DNA of 64,000 bases from JARRKU01 sp963675565 (GTDB lineage Bacteria > Desulfobacterota > Desulfobacteria > Desulfobacterales > Desulfosarcinaceae), in NCBI GenBank assembly GCA_963675565.2, contig CAXXYD010000002.1, positions 124,001-188,000 on the forward strand, read 5' to 3'. Shown here piece by piece: positions 53,532 through 62,603 of the stretch; position 1 is the first letter of the stretch; each line of letters starts with the position of its first letter. A model generated the notes under the pieces. It was given only the letters and a program-made list of their open reading frames with translations, was not told the DNA's origin and searched no databases. Made by a program: the position numbers and the translations under genes.

Positions 53532-55056
53532 TCGCAGCCTGCTTTTGCTGGCGGCGATCGTATTGGCGGCCCTGTTTTATAACATCGGCGCCGTTCCCCT
53601 GTTCGACGAAGATGAAGGCGCCTATGCCCAGGTGACCCAGGAGATGCTGCAAAGCGGTGATCTGCTCACGCCCCGGCTGGGCGGCGAGCTCTTTTTTCAC
53701 AAGCCCCCCATGATCTATTGGACCCAGGCCCTTTGCGTCAGCTTGCTGGGTCCAAGCGAACTGGCATTCCGGCTGCCATCGGCAGTGGCCTCCCTTGCAT
53801 GGGCCCTGCTGCTCTTTCTGTTTGTACGCCGCCATCTCAACCAGCAGACGGCAGGGCTGGCCGTTTTCTTCCTGGTAACCGCCATGCAAATCAGTCTGAT
53901 CACCCGGGCGGCCATCGCCGATGCCCTGCTGAATCTCTTTATTACCCTGGCCATGTTTGCGCTTTACAATTACTCGCAAACGCCGCAGAAACGCTATCTT
54001 CTGACCGCCTATATCAGCATGGCGCTGGGCTTCATGACCAAAGGCCCCATCGCCGTGGCCATCCCGGTGGTGGCCAGCGGGCTCTTTTTTCTATTGCGCA
54101 GGGACCTCGGAACCTGGCTGAAAATCATGTTCAACCCCGTCGGCTGGGTCGTTTTTCTGGCCATCGCCCTGCCGTGGTACCTTGTACTCGTCGAAAAATA
54201 CGGCTGGCATTTTATCCGCGAGATTTTTCTGGTCCATAACCTGGGACGGTTCCGCAGTCCCATGGAAGGCCATTCCGGATCGATCGCTTATTACGTGCCC
54301 GTGGTGCTCATCGGGCTGATGCCGTTCACCACCTTTCTGGCTCGCGCCGTATCCCGGATGCGGGCGACGCTGAAAGATCCCCTGGATCAATTTTTATGGT
54401 TGTGGTTCGGCTTTGTCTTCGTTCTGTTTTCACTGGCAGGCACCAAACTGCACCACTACGTGATCTATGGTTACGTTCCCCTGATCATCTTCATGGCCCG
54501 AGCGGTGGACCGGGATCGCCCCAAACGGGACCTCTGGTTCGTGCTGCCCGTGTTGGTCATGCTGGCGGTCCTCTTTTGTCTTAAAAACTTGGCGCAATGG
54601 GCTTTGCCCGGCATCCAGGATTCATTTGCCCGGCTGGTGATCCAAGAAGCGCTGCCTGAGTTTGGCGCGAAATATCGCATCATGGTCGGCCTGGCCACAG
54701 CCGGGATTATCCTGACGGCAGTCGTTCCGGCCATACGGGCGGTGCCCAGGATCGTGATCACCGGCTGCCTCTTTTTCGCACTGATCACCGGGCTGGTGCT
54801 GCCACGCGTGGCCGATATCCTCCAGGGGCCGGTGAAAACAGCTGCCCTGATGGCAAAGGCGCAGAACCTGGAAGTGGTAATGTGGAAAATGAACTACCCG
54901 TCCTTTTATGTCTACTATGGCAGGCCCGCACTAAAACGGCGGCCGGTGCCCGGGGATGTCATTATCACCAAGGCAGACAAATTGGATCGGATCACATCCC
55001 ATAATGTCCTTTTTCAAAAATACGGTATCGTGCTCACCCGGATAAATCGGCTATGA
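53506..55056 (+). CDS. ArnT/PMT-like membrane glycosyltransferase 1
   Basis: A 516-residue GT-C (GT39/GT83-type) enzyme with about 12 membrane helices. The first extracytoplasmic loop has the catalytic acidic pair in PLFDEDEGAYAQVTQEMLQ, followed by FFHKPPMIYW, the expected arrangement for ArnT-type enzymes that use a polyprenyl-phosphate sugar donor. It would transfer a sugar to lipid A or another lipid in the periplasm. The ATG at 53506 gives a 26-base overlap with the PAP2 gene. The next gene makes such polyprenyl-phosphate sugars. Confidence 0.85.
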   Translation: MTQPLFQNNRSLLLLAAIVLAALFYNIGAVPLFDEDEGAYAQVTQEMLQSGDLLTPRLGGELFFHKPPMIYWTQALCVSLLGPSELAFRLPSAVASLAWALLLFLFVRRHLNQQTAGLAVFFLVTAMQISLITRAAIADALLNLFITLAMFALYNYSQTPQKRYLLTAYISMALGFMTKGPIAVAIPVVASGLFFLLRRDLGTWLKIMFNPVGWVVFLAIALPWYLVLVEKYGWHFIREIFLVHNLGRFRSPMEGHSGSIAYYVPVVLIGLMPFTTFLARAVSRMRATLKDPLDQFLWLWFGFVFVLFSLAGTKLHHYVIYGYVPLIIFMARAVDRDRPKRDLWFVLPVLVMLAVLFCLKNLAQWALPGIQDSFARLVIQEALPEFGAKYRIMVGLATAGIILTAVVPAIRAVPRIVITGCLFFALITGLVLPRVADILQGPVKTAALMAKAQNLEVVMWKMNYPSFYVYYGRPALKRRPVPGDVIITKADKLDRITSHNVLFQKYGIVLTRINRL

Positions 55057-55805
55057 TTAACAATACAGCAACAGCAACGGGTCCCGAAATGAAATTAAGT
55101 ATCATTGTACCGGCCTATAACGAAGAAGATCGCATCGTTCACACACTGACCGAATCGCTGGCCTATCTGGCCCGCCAGCCTTACGAGGCGGAAATCCGGG
55201 TCATCAGCGACGGCAGCACGGACCGGACCGGACAGGTGGTCGGCGCCTTTACCCCTCCCGCCAACATCCGGGTCTATTTTCACGAATACCACCCCAATCG
55301 GGGCAAGGGGTATGCGGTACGCTATGGCATGCTTAAAGGCGCAGCCCAGGTGGTAATGTTCATGGACGCGGACTACTCCGTACCGATGTCGGCCACCCAG
55401 GCGGGGCTCGATCTGATTGACAAGGGCTGCGACATTGCCATTGCATCACGCGCCATGGCCGGATCGCAGATCAGTCAACACCAGAACACGGCCCGCGAGT
55501 GGTCCGCCCGGATCTACACCCTGATCCAGAACCGATACCTGGGCATGACTTACCCGGACACCCAGTGCGGGTTCAAATTGTTTCGCAGAACCGCCGCCCG
55601 GGCCCTGTTTTCAGAACAGCGCCTGGACAGTGTGATCTTTGATCCTGAAATTCTATGGCTGGCCAAACGCAAAGGGTTCAAAGTGGGACAATTCCCGGTC
55701 CAATGGACCCACCAGGAAGATTCCCGCATTCAATACGACAATCTGCGAAAATCCCTGTTTGTCTTTCAGGAACTGTTTCGCATCAGAATGCTGCACAAAA
55801 ACTGA
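55053..55805 (+). CDS. Polyprenyl-phosphate glycosyltransferase (DPG/DPM synthase-like, GT2)
   Basis: A 250-residue GT2 enzyme. It has the GT2 start KLSIIVPAYNEEDRI, the donor-binding VISDGSTDRTGQVV and the DXD-type MDADYSVPM, then SRAMAGSQI and DTQCGFKLFRR, typical of dolichyl-phosphate glucosyltransferases. It probably makes the undecaprenyl-phosphate sugar donor for the two neighbouring ArnT-like enzymes. No C-terminal membrane helices are present, so it acts at the membrane surface. The ATG overlaps the previous stop (ATGA); a second ATG 36 bases later is possible. Confidence 0.88.
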   Translation: MINNTATATGPEMKLSIIVPAYNEEDRIVHTLTESLAYLARQPYEAEIRVISDGSTDRTGQVVGAFTPPANIRVYFHEYHPNRGKGYAVRYGMLKGAAQVVMFMDADYSVPMSATQAGLDLIDKGCDIAIASRAMAGSQISQHQNTAREWSARIYTLIQNRYLGMTYPDTQCGFKLFRRTAARALFSEQRLDSVIFDPEILWLAKRKGFKVGQFPVQWTHQEDSRIQYDNLRKSLFVFQELFRIRMLHKN

Positions 55806-55816
55806 GGTAACCGTTA

Positions 55817-57307
55817 TTGTCCAGGCTTGAAACATACTATCCTGCCATTTTCTTCGCCGTCATCTGCACCAAGCTGGCACTGGCCTATTTCGTGCCCATC
55901 ACGGCAGACGAGGCCTACTTCTGGGTCTGGGGACAGCACCTGGACATCAATTACTACGATCATCCGCCGGTAACCGGGTGGGTGGTGGCCCTTTTTTCCC
56001 AGTTGGGCCGTCACATTTTCTTCAGCCGCCTCTTTACGGTGCTCAGTGGTGCCGCCATCGCCTGGGCAATCTACACGCTGGTCAAACATTCGATGGGCTT
56101 TCCGGAAAAAGCGAGGCTGATCAGTCTCGCTTTTCTGGTTTCCCCGCTGCACCTGCTTTTTGTGATGATCACAACGGACTCGCCGGTCTTTTTGCTGGTC
56201 TTTTTCTCGGGCCTGGCGTTTTACCACAGCCTGCAGCGCCAAAGCCGCTCCTTGATGGTGCTGGCCGGCGCGTTATGCGGCCTGGCCATTTTAAGCAAAT
56301 ATTTTGCAGGCCTGCTGGCCATTGCATTTATCGTTATCCTGATATATCGGCGTGGTGCCCGGATGATCGCCAATGCACTGCTGCTGCTGGCCGGCGCTCT
56401 GCCCTTCGTCCTGTTTCATCTCTACGGCAATTACGAAACGTGCTGGACCAACGTGCTGTTCAACGTCTTCAACCGCAACCGCGCGGCCGCCTGGAAAATT
56501 TCCGGGCTGTTCGTTTTTCTGGCGTTTCAGATCTATCTGGCCACACCCTGGCTGCTCTACGAACTGGGCAAACACGTGAAAACCATTGCCGGCGACATCA
56601 AGCACAGCGGCAGCGTTTTCCCACTCCTGTTTTTAGTTCCTATGTTTATTTTCGCAATAGTCTCTTTTCACGACACCGGCCTTCACTGGACCCTGGCATT
56701 CATACCGTTTCTCTACCCATTGCTGATCCATGCCCGGCGCAGGGCCATCGCTAAAATCGTGACGTGCTCCCTGGTGTTCAGTCTGATCCACCTGCTCGTC
56801 ATTGTGACGGCCCTGGCCCTGCCCATCCGTACCGTAAGCGACCGATGGTTTTACAGAGACGTGGTGCTGGCGTACCATGGGCCGGAAATCTATGCGCAAA
56901 TCAGGCAAAAATACGGACCGGACTTCACGCTGGCGACCAACGGATATTACACCTCGTCAGTCATGTCATATTACAGCGGGGAACATTTCATTGTCTTTCT
57001 GGACGACTCCAAACATGGACGCTACGATGACAAATTGACCGATTTTCGGCTGCTGGATGGAGAAAATATCATTTCGCTGCGCACCTTGCCGGTGGACGAA
57101 GACTACACCCCCTATTTTGAAACGGTTCATTTCGATGAGCTGAAAATCGAGGGCGGCACCTTTTACCTCGTGATCGGCCGGAATTTTAAATACCGGGTTT
57201 ACCGGGACCGGTTCCTGACCAAAATCCGCGACAGTCTGTACGCCATTCCAGACTATCTGCCGGTGGGTCGATGTTACTTCTATGACATGTATTTCAATGG
57301 AAAATAA
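55817..57307 (+). CDS. ArnT/PMT-like membrane glycosyltransferase 2
   Basis: A 496-residue GT-C enzyme with about 11 membrane helices, related to but distinct from the first copy. The catalytic loop reads PITADEAYFWVWGQHLDINY, with YYDHPPVTGWVV after it. The start is a TTG at 55817, supported by GAGG about 10 bases upstream and by lack of another start for a long distance. A C-terminal soluble part of about 130 residues follows the last helix. It may transfer a second sugar, or the same sugar to a different position, in the envelope. Confidence 0.85.
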   Translation: MSRLETYYPAIFFAVICTKLALAYFVPITADEAYFWVWGQHLDINYYDHPPVTGWVVALFSQLGRHIFFSRLFTVLSGAAIAWAIYTLVKHSMGFPEKARLISLAFLVSPLHLLFVMITTDSPVFLLVFFSGLAFYHSLQRQSRSLMVLAGALCGLAILSKYFAGLLAIAFIVILIYRRGARMIANALLLLAGALPFVLFHLYGNYETCWTNVLFNVFNRNRAAAWKISGLFVFLAFQIYLATPWLLYELGKHVKTIAGDIKHSGSVFPLLFLVPMFIFAIVSFHDTGLHWTLAFIPFLYPLLIHARRRAIAKIVTCSLVFSLIHLLVIVTALALPIRTVSDRWFYRDVVLAYHGPEIYAQIRQKYGPDFTLATNGYYTSSVMSYYSGEHFIVFLDDSKHGRYDDKLTDFRLLDGENIISLRTLPVDEDYTPYFETVHFDELKIEGGTFYLVIGRNFKYRVYRDRFLTKIRDSLYAIPDYLPVGRCYFYDMYFNGK

Positions 57308-58508
57308 CCCGATTTTAAAGCATCACGCCAAGAATCAGCCAAGCGGCAGCCCGCAAGGGGACCGGCTCAGCCCCGGGGCGTCGATCCGCCGCGGTCTTTT
57401 TTGGGCCGGGGGCCAGTTTGCCGTGCTGATCCTTATTTCCATTCTTTTTGCCGTGCTTGATCTGGATCGTTCCATCTCCGCGCAATTCTTCGACCCTGAA
57501 CAAAAATGGTCCATGGGAGGCGATTGGCTGTGGTCCAGACTGTACCGTTACGGCACCATCCCGGGCGCCATTCTGGCTGTAGCGTGCCTGGCCGCCTGGC
57601 TGGCCACCTTTTTCAATGACCGACTGGCCGCCTGGCGGCCCTATTTCTTATTGGTGGTGCTGACCACCGTCATCGCCGCAGGCCTATTGGTCAACAGCGT
57701 TTTTAAACCGTACTGGGGACGGCCGCGCCCCAACCAAATCACCGATTTCGGCGGATACTACACCTACCGTAATGTCTTTCCGCCGGGCACACCGGGCAAA
57801 GGGGCCTCGTTTCCCTGCGGCCATTGCACCATGGGATTCACCTTTATCTCGCTTTACTTTTTCAAACGGCGATCCAAAACCCTGGCATATGCCGGAACGC
57901 TCACGGGCATCATACTGGGCACGCTGCTGGCAGCCGCACGCGTGATCAACGGCGCTCATTTCACGACGGACACCATCTGGGCGCTGGGCATCGTATTGAT
58001 GACCGCGGTTCTGCTCTACTACTGTGTTTTAAAAATACCGGCAAAACCATCGGAACACCCGTCGCCCCAACTGACAAAAAGCCGGAAGATATGGCTTTGT
58101 CTGGCCGTCTGCATGGCCACGCTTCTCGTTGTCGGCGCCTTCATGACCCGGCGGCCGTTTTTTAAAACCAATGAATACCCGCTGCGGCTCAATCCCGAAG
58201 TCCAACGGATCGAAATAGAGATCAATACCGAACCCGAGCGATTTGTGGTCAAGTATGACGACCGGCTCAAACCATCGCTCTTGATTCACGCCCATGGTTT
58301 TGGATGGGCCTATGTAAACTACACCATCCATTCCAAGCGACGCATAACGGGCGGGTGCCTGCGCTGGCAGTTCCAGGTGGAGGCCAAAAGTTTTTTTTCC
58401 GAACTGGACCACACGCTGGAAGTGGTTTTACCCGAAAACCGGCGCAATCAGCTGGATATTGAAGTTATACCCAACCCCCGTTTGAAGGTACCCCCGAATG
58501 CCGATTGA
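57282..58508 (+). CDS. PAP2-type phosphatase with Cys in the active-site motif
   Basis: A 408-residue protein. Helices and PAP2 motifs are in residues of about 40-250: KPYWGRPRPNQI, ASFPCGHCTMGF and RVINGAHFTTDT. The second motif carries Cys in place of Ser (PCGH for PSGH), although the His is kept. The last 120 residues are soluble and unassigned. The start overlaps the previous gene; ATG at 57282 and 57297 both fit and neither has a good ribosome site. A lipid A 1- or 4'-phosphatase role is possible, by position. Confidence 0.83.
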   Translation: MTCISMENNPILKHHAKNQPSGSPQGDRLSPGASIRRGLFWAGGQFAVLILISILFAVLDLDRSISAQFFDPEQKWSMGGDWLWSRLYRYGTIPGAILAVACLAAWLATFFNDRLAAWRPYFLLVVLTTVIAAGLLVNSVFKPYWGRPRPNQITDFGGYYTYRNVFPPGTPGKGASFPCGHCTMGFTFISLYFFKRRSKTLAYAGTLTGIILGTLLAAARVINGAHFTTDTIWALGIVLMTAVLLYYCVLKIPAKPSEHPSPQLTKSRKIWLCLAVCMATLLVVGAFMTRRPFFKTNEYPLRLNPEVQRIEIEINTEPERFVVKYDDRLKPSLLIHAHGFGWAYVNYTIHSKRRITGGCLRWQFQVEAKSFFSELDHTLEVVLPENRRNQLDIEVIPNPRLKVPPNAD

Positions 58509-58626
58509 ATGTTGACAGGCAGGAGGGTTATTGCGATAAATGGCCGTCAATCTTTGCTGGGGCAACCGCAGCATGGCGGAGAAACCGGGCACTGGATAGT
58601 AAAATCGGCTTTAGACGACGATAACT

Positions 58627-59556
58627 ATGGATATAATCAACAACGCATTATACAAAGCGGTGGTTATTTTTCTTCGGCTGTTGGGACGCTTGCCTGTTCA
58701 CTGGCGCGATTGTTGCGCCGGCATACTGGGGCGGATCGGATTCAGGCTGGCCAGGCCACATCGGCGCATCGCAATGGGCAATCTAACCATCGCTTTCGGC
58801 GCCGAAAAAACCCGGGAAGAAATCCGTGTGCTGGCGCAAGAGGCATTTGTCAACATGGCCAGGATGATTTTTGAAATTGGATGGTCGTTGCATTTGTCTG
58901 AAGACCAGCTTTCAAGACATTTCACCCTTTCCGGCCTGAAATACTATCAAGCAGCCCAGAATCGGGGGAAAGGGGTTTTGCTTCTCGGCGCCCACTTCAG
59001 CAACTGGGAACTTTTTCCCATTGTCGCCCATATGGCCCGGCTCCCGTTGCGCATTGTTTATCGTCCCCTGGATGCACCGTTCATGGACCGGTTCATGAAG
59101 GATCTGCGGACACGCTTCAATGCAGACGTCATATCCACCCGCCACGGGGCCATGAGCAAAATGTACAAATCCCTGCGCCGCGGGATGGCCGTCGGCCTGC
59201 TCATGGACCAGGGCGTTGATTTTGATGACGGGGTTTTCGTGGATTTCTTCAACCGACGGGCGGCCACCAACATTGGCATGGCCGTGCTGGCACTCAAAAG
59301 CCAGGCGCCGGTAGTTCCATTTTTCCTGGTGCGCAGAGCAGGCGGCTTCCATGCTGAATTCGGCCCCGAGCTTCCGCTGATCAAAACCGGGGACCGCACC
59401 AAAGACATCGAAGCCAACACACAGCAATATAACAATGTCATTGAAGCCTATGCCCGCAGATATCCGGACCAGTGGTTCTGGGTACACAACCGCTGGAAAA
59501 ATCTGCCCTTCTGCCCATGGCCGAGAACCAATCCGAAAGTCAGCAATCGATATTGA
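58627..59556 (+). CDS. LpxL/HtrB-like lipid A acyltransferase
   Basis: A 309-residue membrane-associated acyltransferase. One N-terminal hydrophobic helix is followed by the active-site motif H-x4-E (GAHFSNWELF), the usual form in LpxL/LpxM. Further conserved parts are VYRPLDAPFMDRFMKDLR, GLLMDQGVDFDDGVFVDFF and PDQWFWVHNRWK. It adds a secondary acyl chain to lipid A. It lies between the PAP2 and heptosyltransferase genes; the 118-base gap before it may hold an internal promoter, but none was identified. Confidence 0.92.
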   Translation: MDIINNALYKAVVIFLRLLGRLPVHWRDCCAGILGRIGFRLARPHRRIAMGNLTIAFGAEKTREEIRVLAQEAFVNMARMIFEIGWSLHLSEDQLSRHFTLSGLKYYQAAQNRGKGVLLLGAHFSNWELFPIVAHMARLPLRIVYRPLDAPFMDRFMKDLRTRFNADVISTRHGAMSKMYKSLRRGMAVGLLMDQGVDFDDGVFVDFFNRRAATNIGMAVLALKSQAPVVPFFLVRRAGGFHAEFGPELPLIKTGDRTKDIEANTQQYNNVIEAYARRYPDQWFWVHNRWKNLPFCPWPRTNPKVSNRY

Positions 59557-59585
59557 GCCTCGATGGGCATTTGCTGCTAAAAACT

Positions 59586-60644
59586 ATGACCCGAATTCTA
59601 CCCCACACAACCAAACGCATCCTGATCCGCTCGGCCAACTGGGTGGGCGACGCCATCATGACCACCCCGGCCATGGGAACCATTCGCCGGAATTTCCCCG
59701 GGGCGCACATCACGCTGCTGGCCAAACCCTGGGTCATGCCCGTTTTCCTGAACAATCCGCATGCGGATGAATTGATGGTGTATGAGGCCGGCGGCCGACA
59801 TAAGGGGCCGAGGGGTGTCTGGCGTCTCGCCCGGGACTTGAGGAAACGGCATTTTGACCTGGCCATTTTATTCCAAAACGCATTTGAAGCGGCCCTGATC
59901 GCCTGGATGGCCGGAATTCCCCAGCGGCTGGGATTTACCACCGATGCCCGCTCCCTGTTGCTGACCCATCGGATCCGGAGCTGGCCTGGCCTGAAAAAAG
60001 GGCACCTGGTGGATTACTATCTGGGTTTGCTCACCGGTGCCGGTATGACCGCCGACGAACGCCGCCTGACTGTTTTTCTTTCGCCCGAAGAGCAGGCCGC
60101 CAGCAGAAAAAAGCTCAACGAGCAGGGCATTGAAGCCGGACGCAAAATTGTCGGACTCAACCCCGGGGCCACCTATGGAACGGCCAAACGGTGGCCCAAA
60201 GAACGGTTTGTAGAACTGGGCCGCCGGCTGATCAGCGATTGCCGTGTCCAGATTCTCATTTTCGGGGGCCCTGCGGAAGCGCAGCTCGGGCAGGAAATCG
60301 CGGCCCGGATCGGAACCGGCTGCATCAACCTGTGCAACCGAACCACCCTCAGGGAAGCCATGGGGCTGATCCAGTGTTGCCACGCCTTTGTCACCAATGA
60401 TTCCGGGTTGATGCATGCCGCCGCAGCCCTGAATGTGCCTCAAATCGCCATTATCGGCCCCACCGACCCCGTGGCCACGGGCCCCGTGGGTCAGGCCAGC
60501 CGCATGGTGCAGGCCATCGGCAGCTGCTACCGGGCCCCCTGTCTGTTGCCCCATTGCCCCATTGATCACCGGTGCATGACATCCATTGGGGTATCGACGG
60601 TTTTGGATGCCGTTATGGCGATTCTGCAGCCGGGATATTTGTAA
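59586..60644 (+). CDS. GT9 heptosyltransferase (WaaF-like)
   Basis: A 352-residue GT9 enzyme for LPS inner-core heptose. The N-terminal half starts RILIRSANWVGDAIMTTPA. The C-terminal half has the ADP-heptose site GLNPGATYGTAKRWP and the motif TNDSGLMHAAAALNVPQI. The start at 59586 (MTRILPHTTK) was preferred; other ATG codons lie upstream within the acyltransferase gene. It ends one base into the next GT9 gene. It resembles WaaF (heptosyltransferase II) more than WaaC, by the SANWVGD start. Confidence 0.9.
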   Translation: MTRILPHTTKRILIRSANWVGDAIMTTPAMGTIRRNFPGAHITLLAKPWVMPVFLNNPHADELMVYEAGGRHKGPRGVWRLARDLRKRHFDLAILFQNAFEAALIAWMAGIPQRLGFTTDARSLLLTHRIRSWPGLKKGHLVDYYLGLLTGAGMTADERRLTVFLSPEEQAASRKKLNEQGIEAGRKIVGLNPGATYGTAKRWPKERFVELGRRLISDCRVQILIFGGPAEAQLGQEIAARIGTGCINLCNRTTLREAMGLIQCCHAFVTNDSGLMHAAAALNVPQIAIIGPTDPVATGPVGQASRMVQAIGSCYRAPCLLPHCPIDHRCMTSIGVSTVLDAVMAILQPGYL

Positions 60645-61714
60645 TGAGGTCCCGGGCCCCCAAAATCCTGATTGTCAAACTCAGTGCCATCGGGGATGTG
60701 GTGCATACCCTGCCGGCCCTCAATGCCCTTCGCAGGCAGTATCCAAACGCCCATATCACCTGGCTGGTGGAAGAGGCCGCAGCCGACATGGTCATCGGCC
60801 ACCGGGCCCTGGATCGGGTGCTGGTTTCACGACGCAAACAATGGCAAAAAGAGATCGGCCGGGGCATGGTTTTGAACAGTGCCCGGCAGGCGTTGTCGCT
60901 CATCCACGCCCTGAGGGACGCCCCTTATGATATGATCCTGGATTTTCAGGCCGCCCTCAAGGGCGCCATCCTGATTGCACTTGCACGGGGCAAAAGAAAA
61001 ATCGGATTTGGCCCGGGCATGGAACATCAAGAGCACAGCTATTGGTTCCTGAATGAAAAAATCCCCGCGGTGAGCATGGAAATTCATGCGCTCGAGCGCA
61101 ATCTGATGCTGTTGGAAGCGATTGGCATTCCGTCACCCGAAATCGCCTACCATATCCCCATAGATGAAAAATCACGGCAAAAAGCGGATGAACTGATCAT
61201 CAACAGCCGTTGCCATTCGAAGCAGGTTCCCATCGCCATCAACCCGGTGGCCCAATGGGAAACCAAACTGTGGATGCCGGACCGATTCTCCGCTCTGGCA
61301 GACCGTCTTGCGCGCGAGCACCAGGCCTGCGTATTTTTTACCGGCGGCAGGACGGATCGCGGAATGATCGACGCCATCATCGGCAAAATGCACACGCCGG
61401 CAATCAACCTGGCCGGAAACACCTCTTTAATCGAGCTTGCGGCCCTGTACCGCCGCATGGCCCTGGTGATATCCACTGACACCGGCCCCATGCACATTGC
61501 GGCCGCAATGGATACACCGGTGGTTGCCCTTTTCGGGCCGACAGCAGAATGGCGCACCGGCCCTTATGGGAAAATGCATCGGGTGGCTGCCCCCGATCTC
61601 GATTGCCGCCCGTGCTTTAAACGAAAGTGCGACCACTGCAGATGCATGCAATCCATTTCAGTGGAAGATGTCATGAAACACGTCCGCAGGTCGTTGCCAC
61701 AGGATCTTCAATAA
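60644..61714 (+). CDS. GT9 heptosyltransferase (WaaC-like)
   Basis: A 356-residue GT9 enzyme. It begins KILIVKLSAIGDVVHTLPAL, the typical start of heptosyltransferase I. The donor site is INPVAQWETKLWMPDRF and the later motif is STDTGPMHIAAAMDTPVV. The C-terminus has a Cys-rich tail, CRPCFKRKCDHCRCM, unusual for the family and possibly metal-binding. Its ATG overlaps the stop of the previous GT9 gene by one base. Together the two would add the first two heptoses to Kdo-lipid A. Confidence 0.9.
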   Translation: MRSRAPKILIVKLSAIGDVVHTLPALNALRRQYPNAHITWLVEEAAADMVIGHRALDRVLVSRRKQWQKEIGRGMVLNSARQALSLIHALRDAPYDMILDFQAALKGAILIALARGKRKIGFGPGMEHQEHSYWFLNEKIPAVSMEIHALERNLMLLEAIGIPSPEIAYHIPIDEKSRQKADELIINSRCHSKQVPIAINPVAQWETKLWMPDRFSALADRLAREHQACVFFTGGRTDRGMIDAIIGKMHTPAINLAGNTSLIELAALYRRMALVISTDTGPMHIAAAMDTPVVALFGPTAEWRTGPYGKMHRVAAPDLDCRPCFKRKCDHCRCMQSISVEDVMKHVRRSLPQDLQ

Positions 61715-62536
61715 TTGAAAGCATCACTGATCATTACCACCTACAATTGGCCCCAGGCCCTCGCTGTAGTCTTGAACTCGGCCTTGCAGCAGACTTACCC
61801 CGATTTTGAAATCATACTGGCCGATGACGGATCAACTGTAGAAACAGCGGATATCGTCCGCGATAGTCTGGATACGGCATCCATTTCCTGGCGTCATGTC
61901 CGTCATGAAGACCGGGGAATACGCCAAGCGCGCGTAAAGAATCTGGCTGTATCAAAAGCTGCCGGCGATTACCTGATTTTCATTGATCATGATGTCGCCC
62001 TTCACCCCCGGTTTGTCGAGGATCACATCCGTTTTGCCGAAAAGAACTGTTTCCTTCAGGGAAAAAGGGTTTTCCTGCCCCCGCATCTCACGACAAATTA
62101 CCTTGCCAAAGGTCTTTTTTCACCACCATCGCCTTGGGCGGGGGGGCTGGAAAACCGCAAAAACGGATTCCGGCTGCCCGGGCTGGGGCAATGGATGAAT
62201 CACCGAAAAAGTTTTCAGACCTCTCTGCGCGGGTGCAACCTGTCCATGCACAAAGATGCCTTTTTGGCCGTTGACGGCTATGACGAGGTATTCGACGGAT
62301 TATGGGGCCGGGAAGATTCCGATATTTGCTACCGATTGTTTCACAGCGGCCAGCGCATCAAAAATCTCTGGCTTGCAGCACTTCAGTATCATCTGCATCA
62401 TCCGTCGATAAAACGCCTGCAACGCGATCGCCTGGATGAGGAGCTTGCAATTATTATTAAGGAAAAAAGACGGAAAGCAATTCACGGGTTTTCCCGCCTT
62501 TCCGCAGAAGGTCAACTGATCGGCGGCGGTGATTGA
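61715..62536 (+). CDS. GT2 family glycosyltransferase
   Basis: A 273-residue glycosyltransferase. It begins KASLIITTYNWPQALAVVL. The donor site is IILADDGSTVETADIV, and the metal-binding DXD-type segment is FIDHDVALHPRFVEDHI. A late conserved stretch is LWGREDSDICYRLFHSG, the ED motif of chondroitin/LPS-type GT2 enzymes. The start is a TTG directly after the previous stop, with AGGAT nine bases upstream. It likely adds a sugar to the LPS core. Confidence 0.9.
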   Translation: MKASLIITTYNWPQALAVVLNSALQQTYPDFEIILADDGSTVETADIVRDSLDTASISWRHVRHEDRGIRQARVKNLAVSKAAGDYLIFIDHDVALHPRFVEDHIRFAEKNCFLQGKRVFLPPHLTTNYLAKGLFSPPSPWAGGLENRKNGFRLPGLGQWMNHRKSFQTSLRGCNLSMHKDAFLAVDGYDEVFDGLWGREDSDICYRLFHSGQRIKNLWLAALQYHLHHPSIKRLQRDRLDEELAIIIKEKRRKAIHGFSRLSAEGQLIGGGD

Positions 62537-62603
62537 CCGCAGCGAAATGATACGATAAAAAATGCGCCAGGGTCACGTCAAGGCGTATCAGGTTGGATGA
62601 GCC

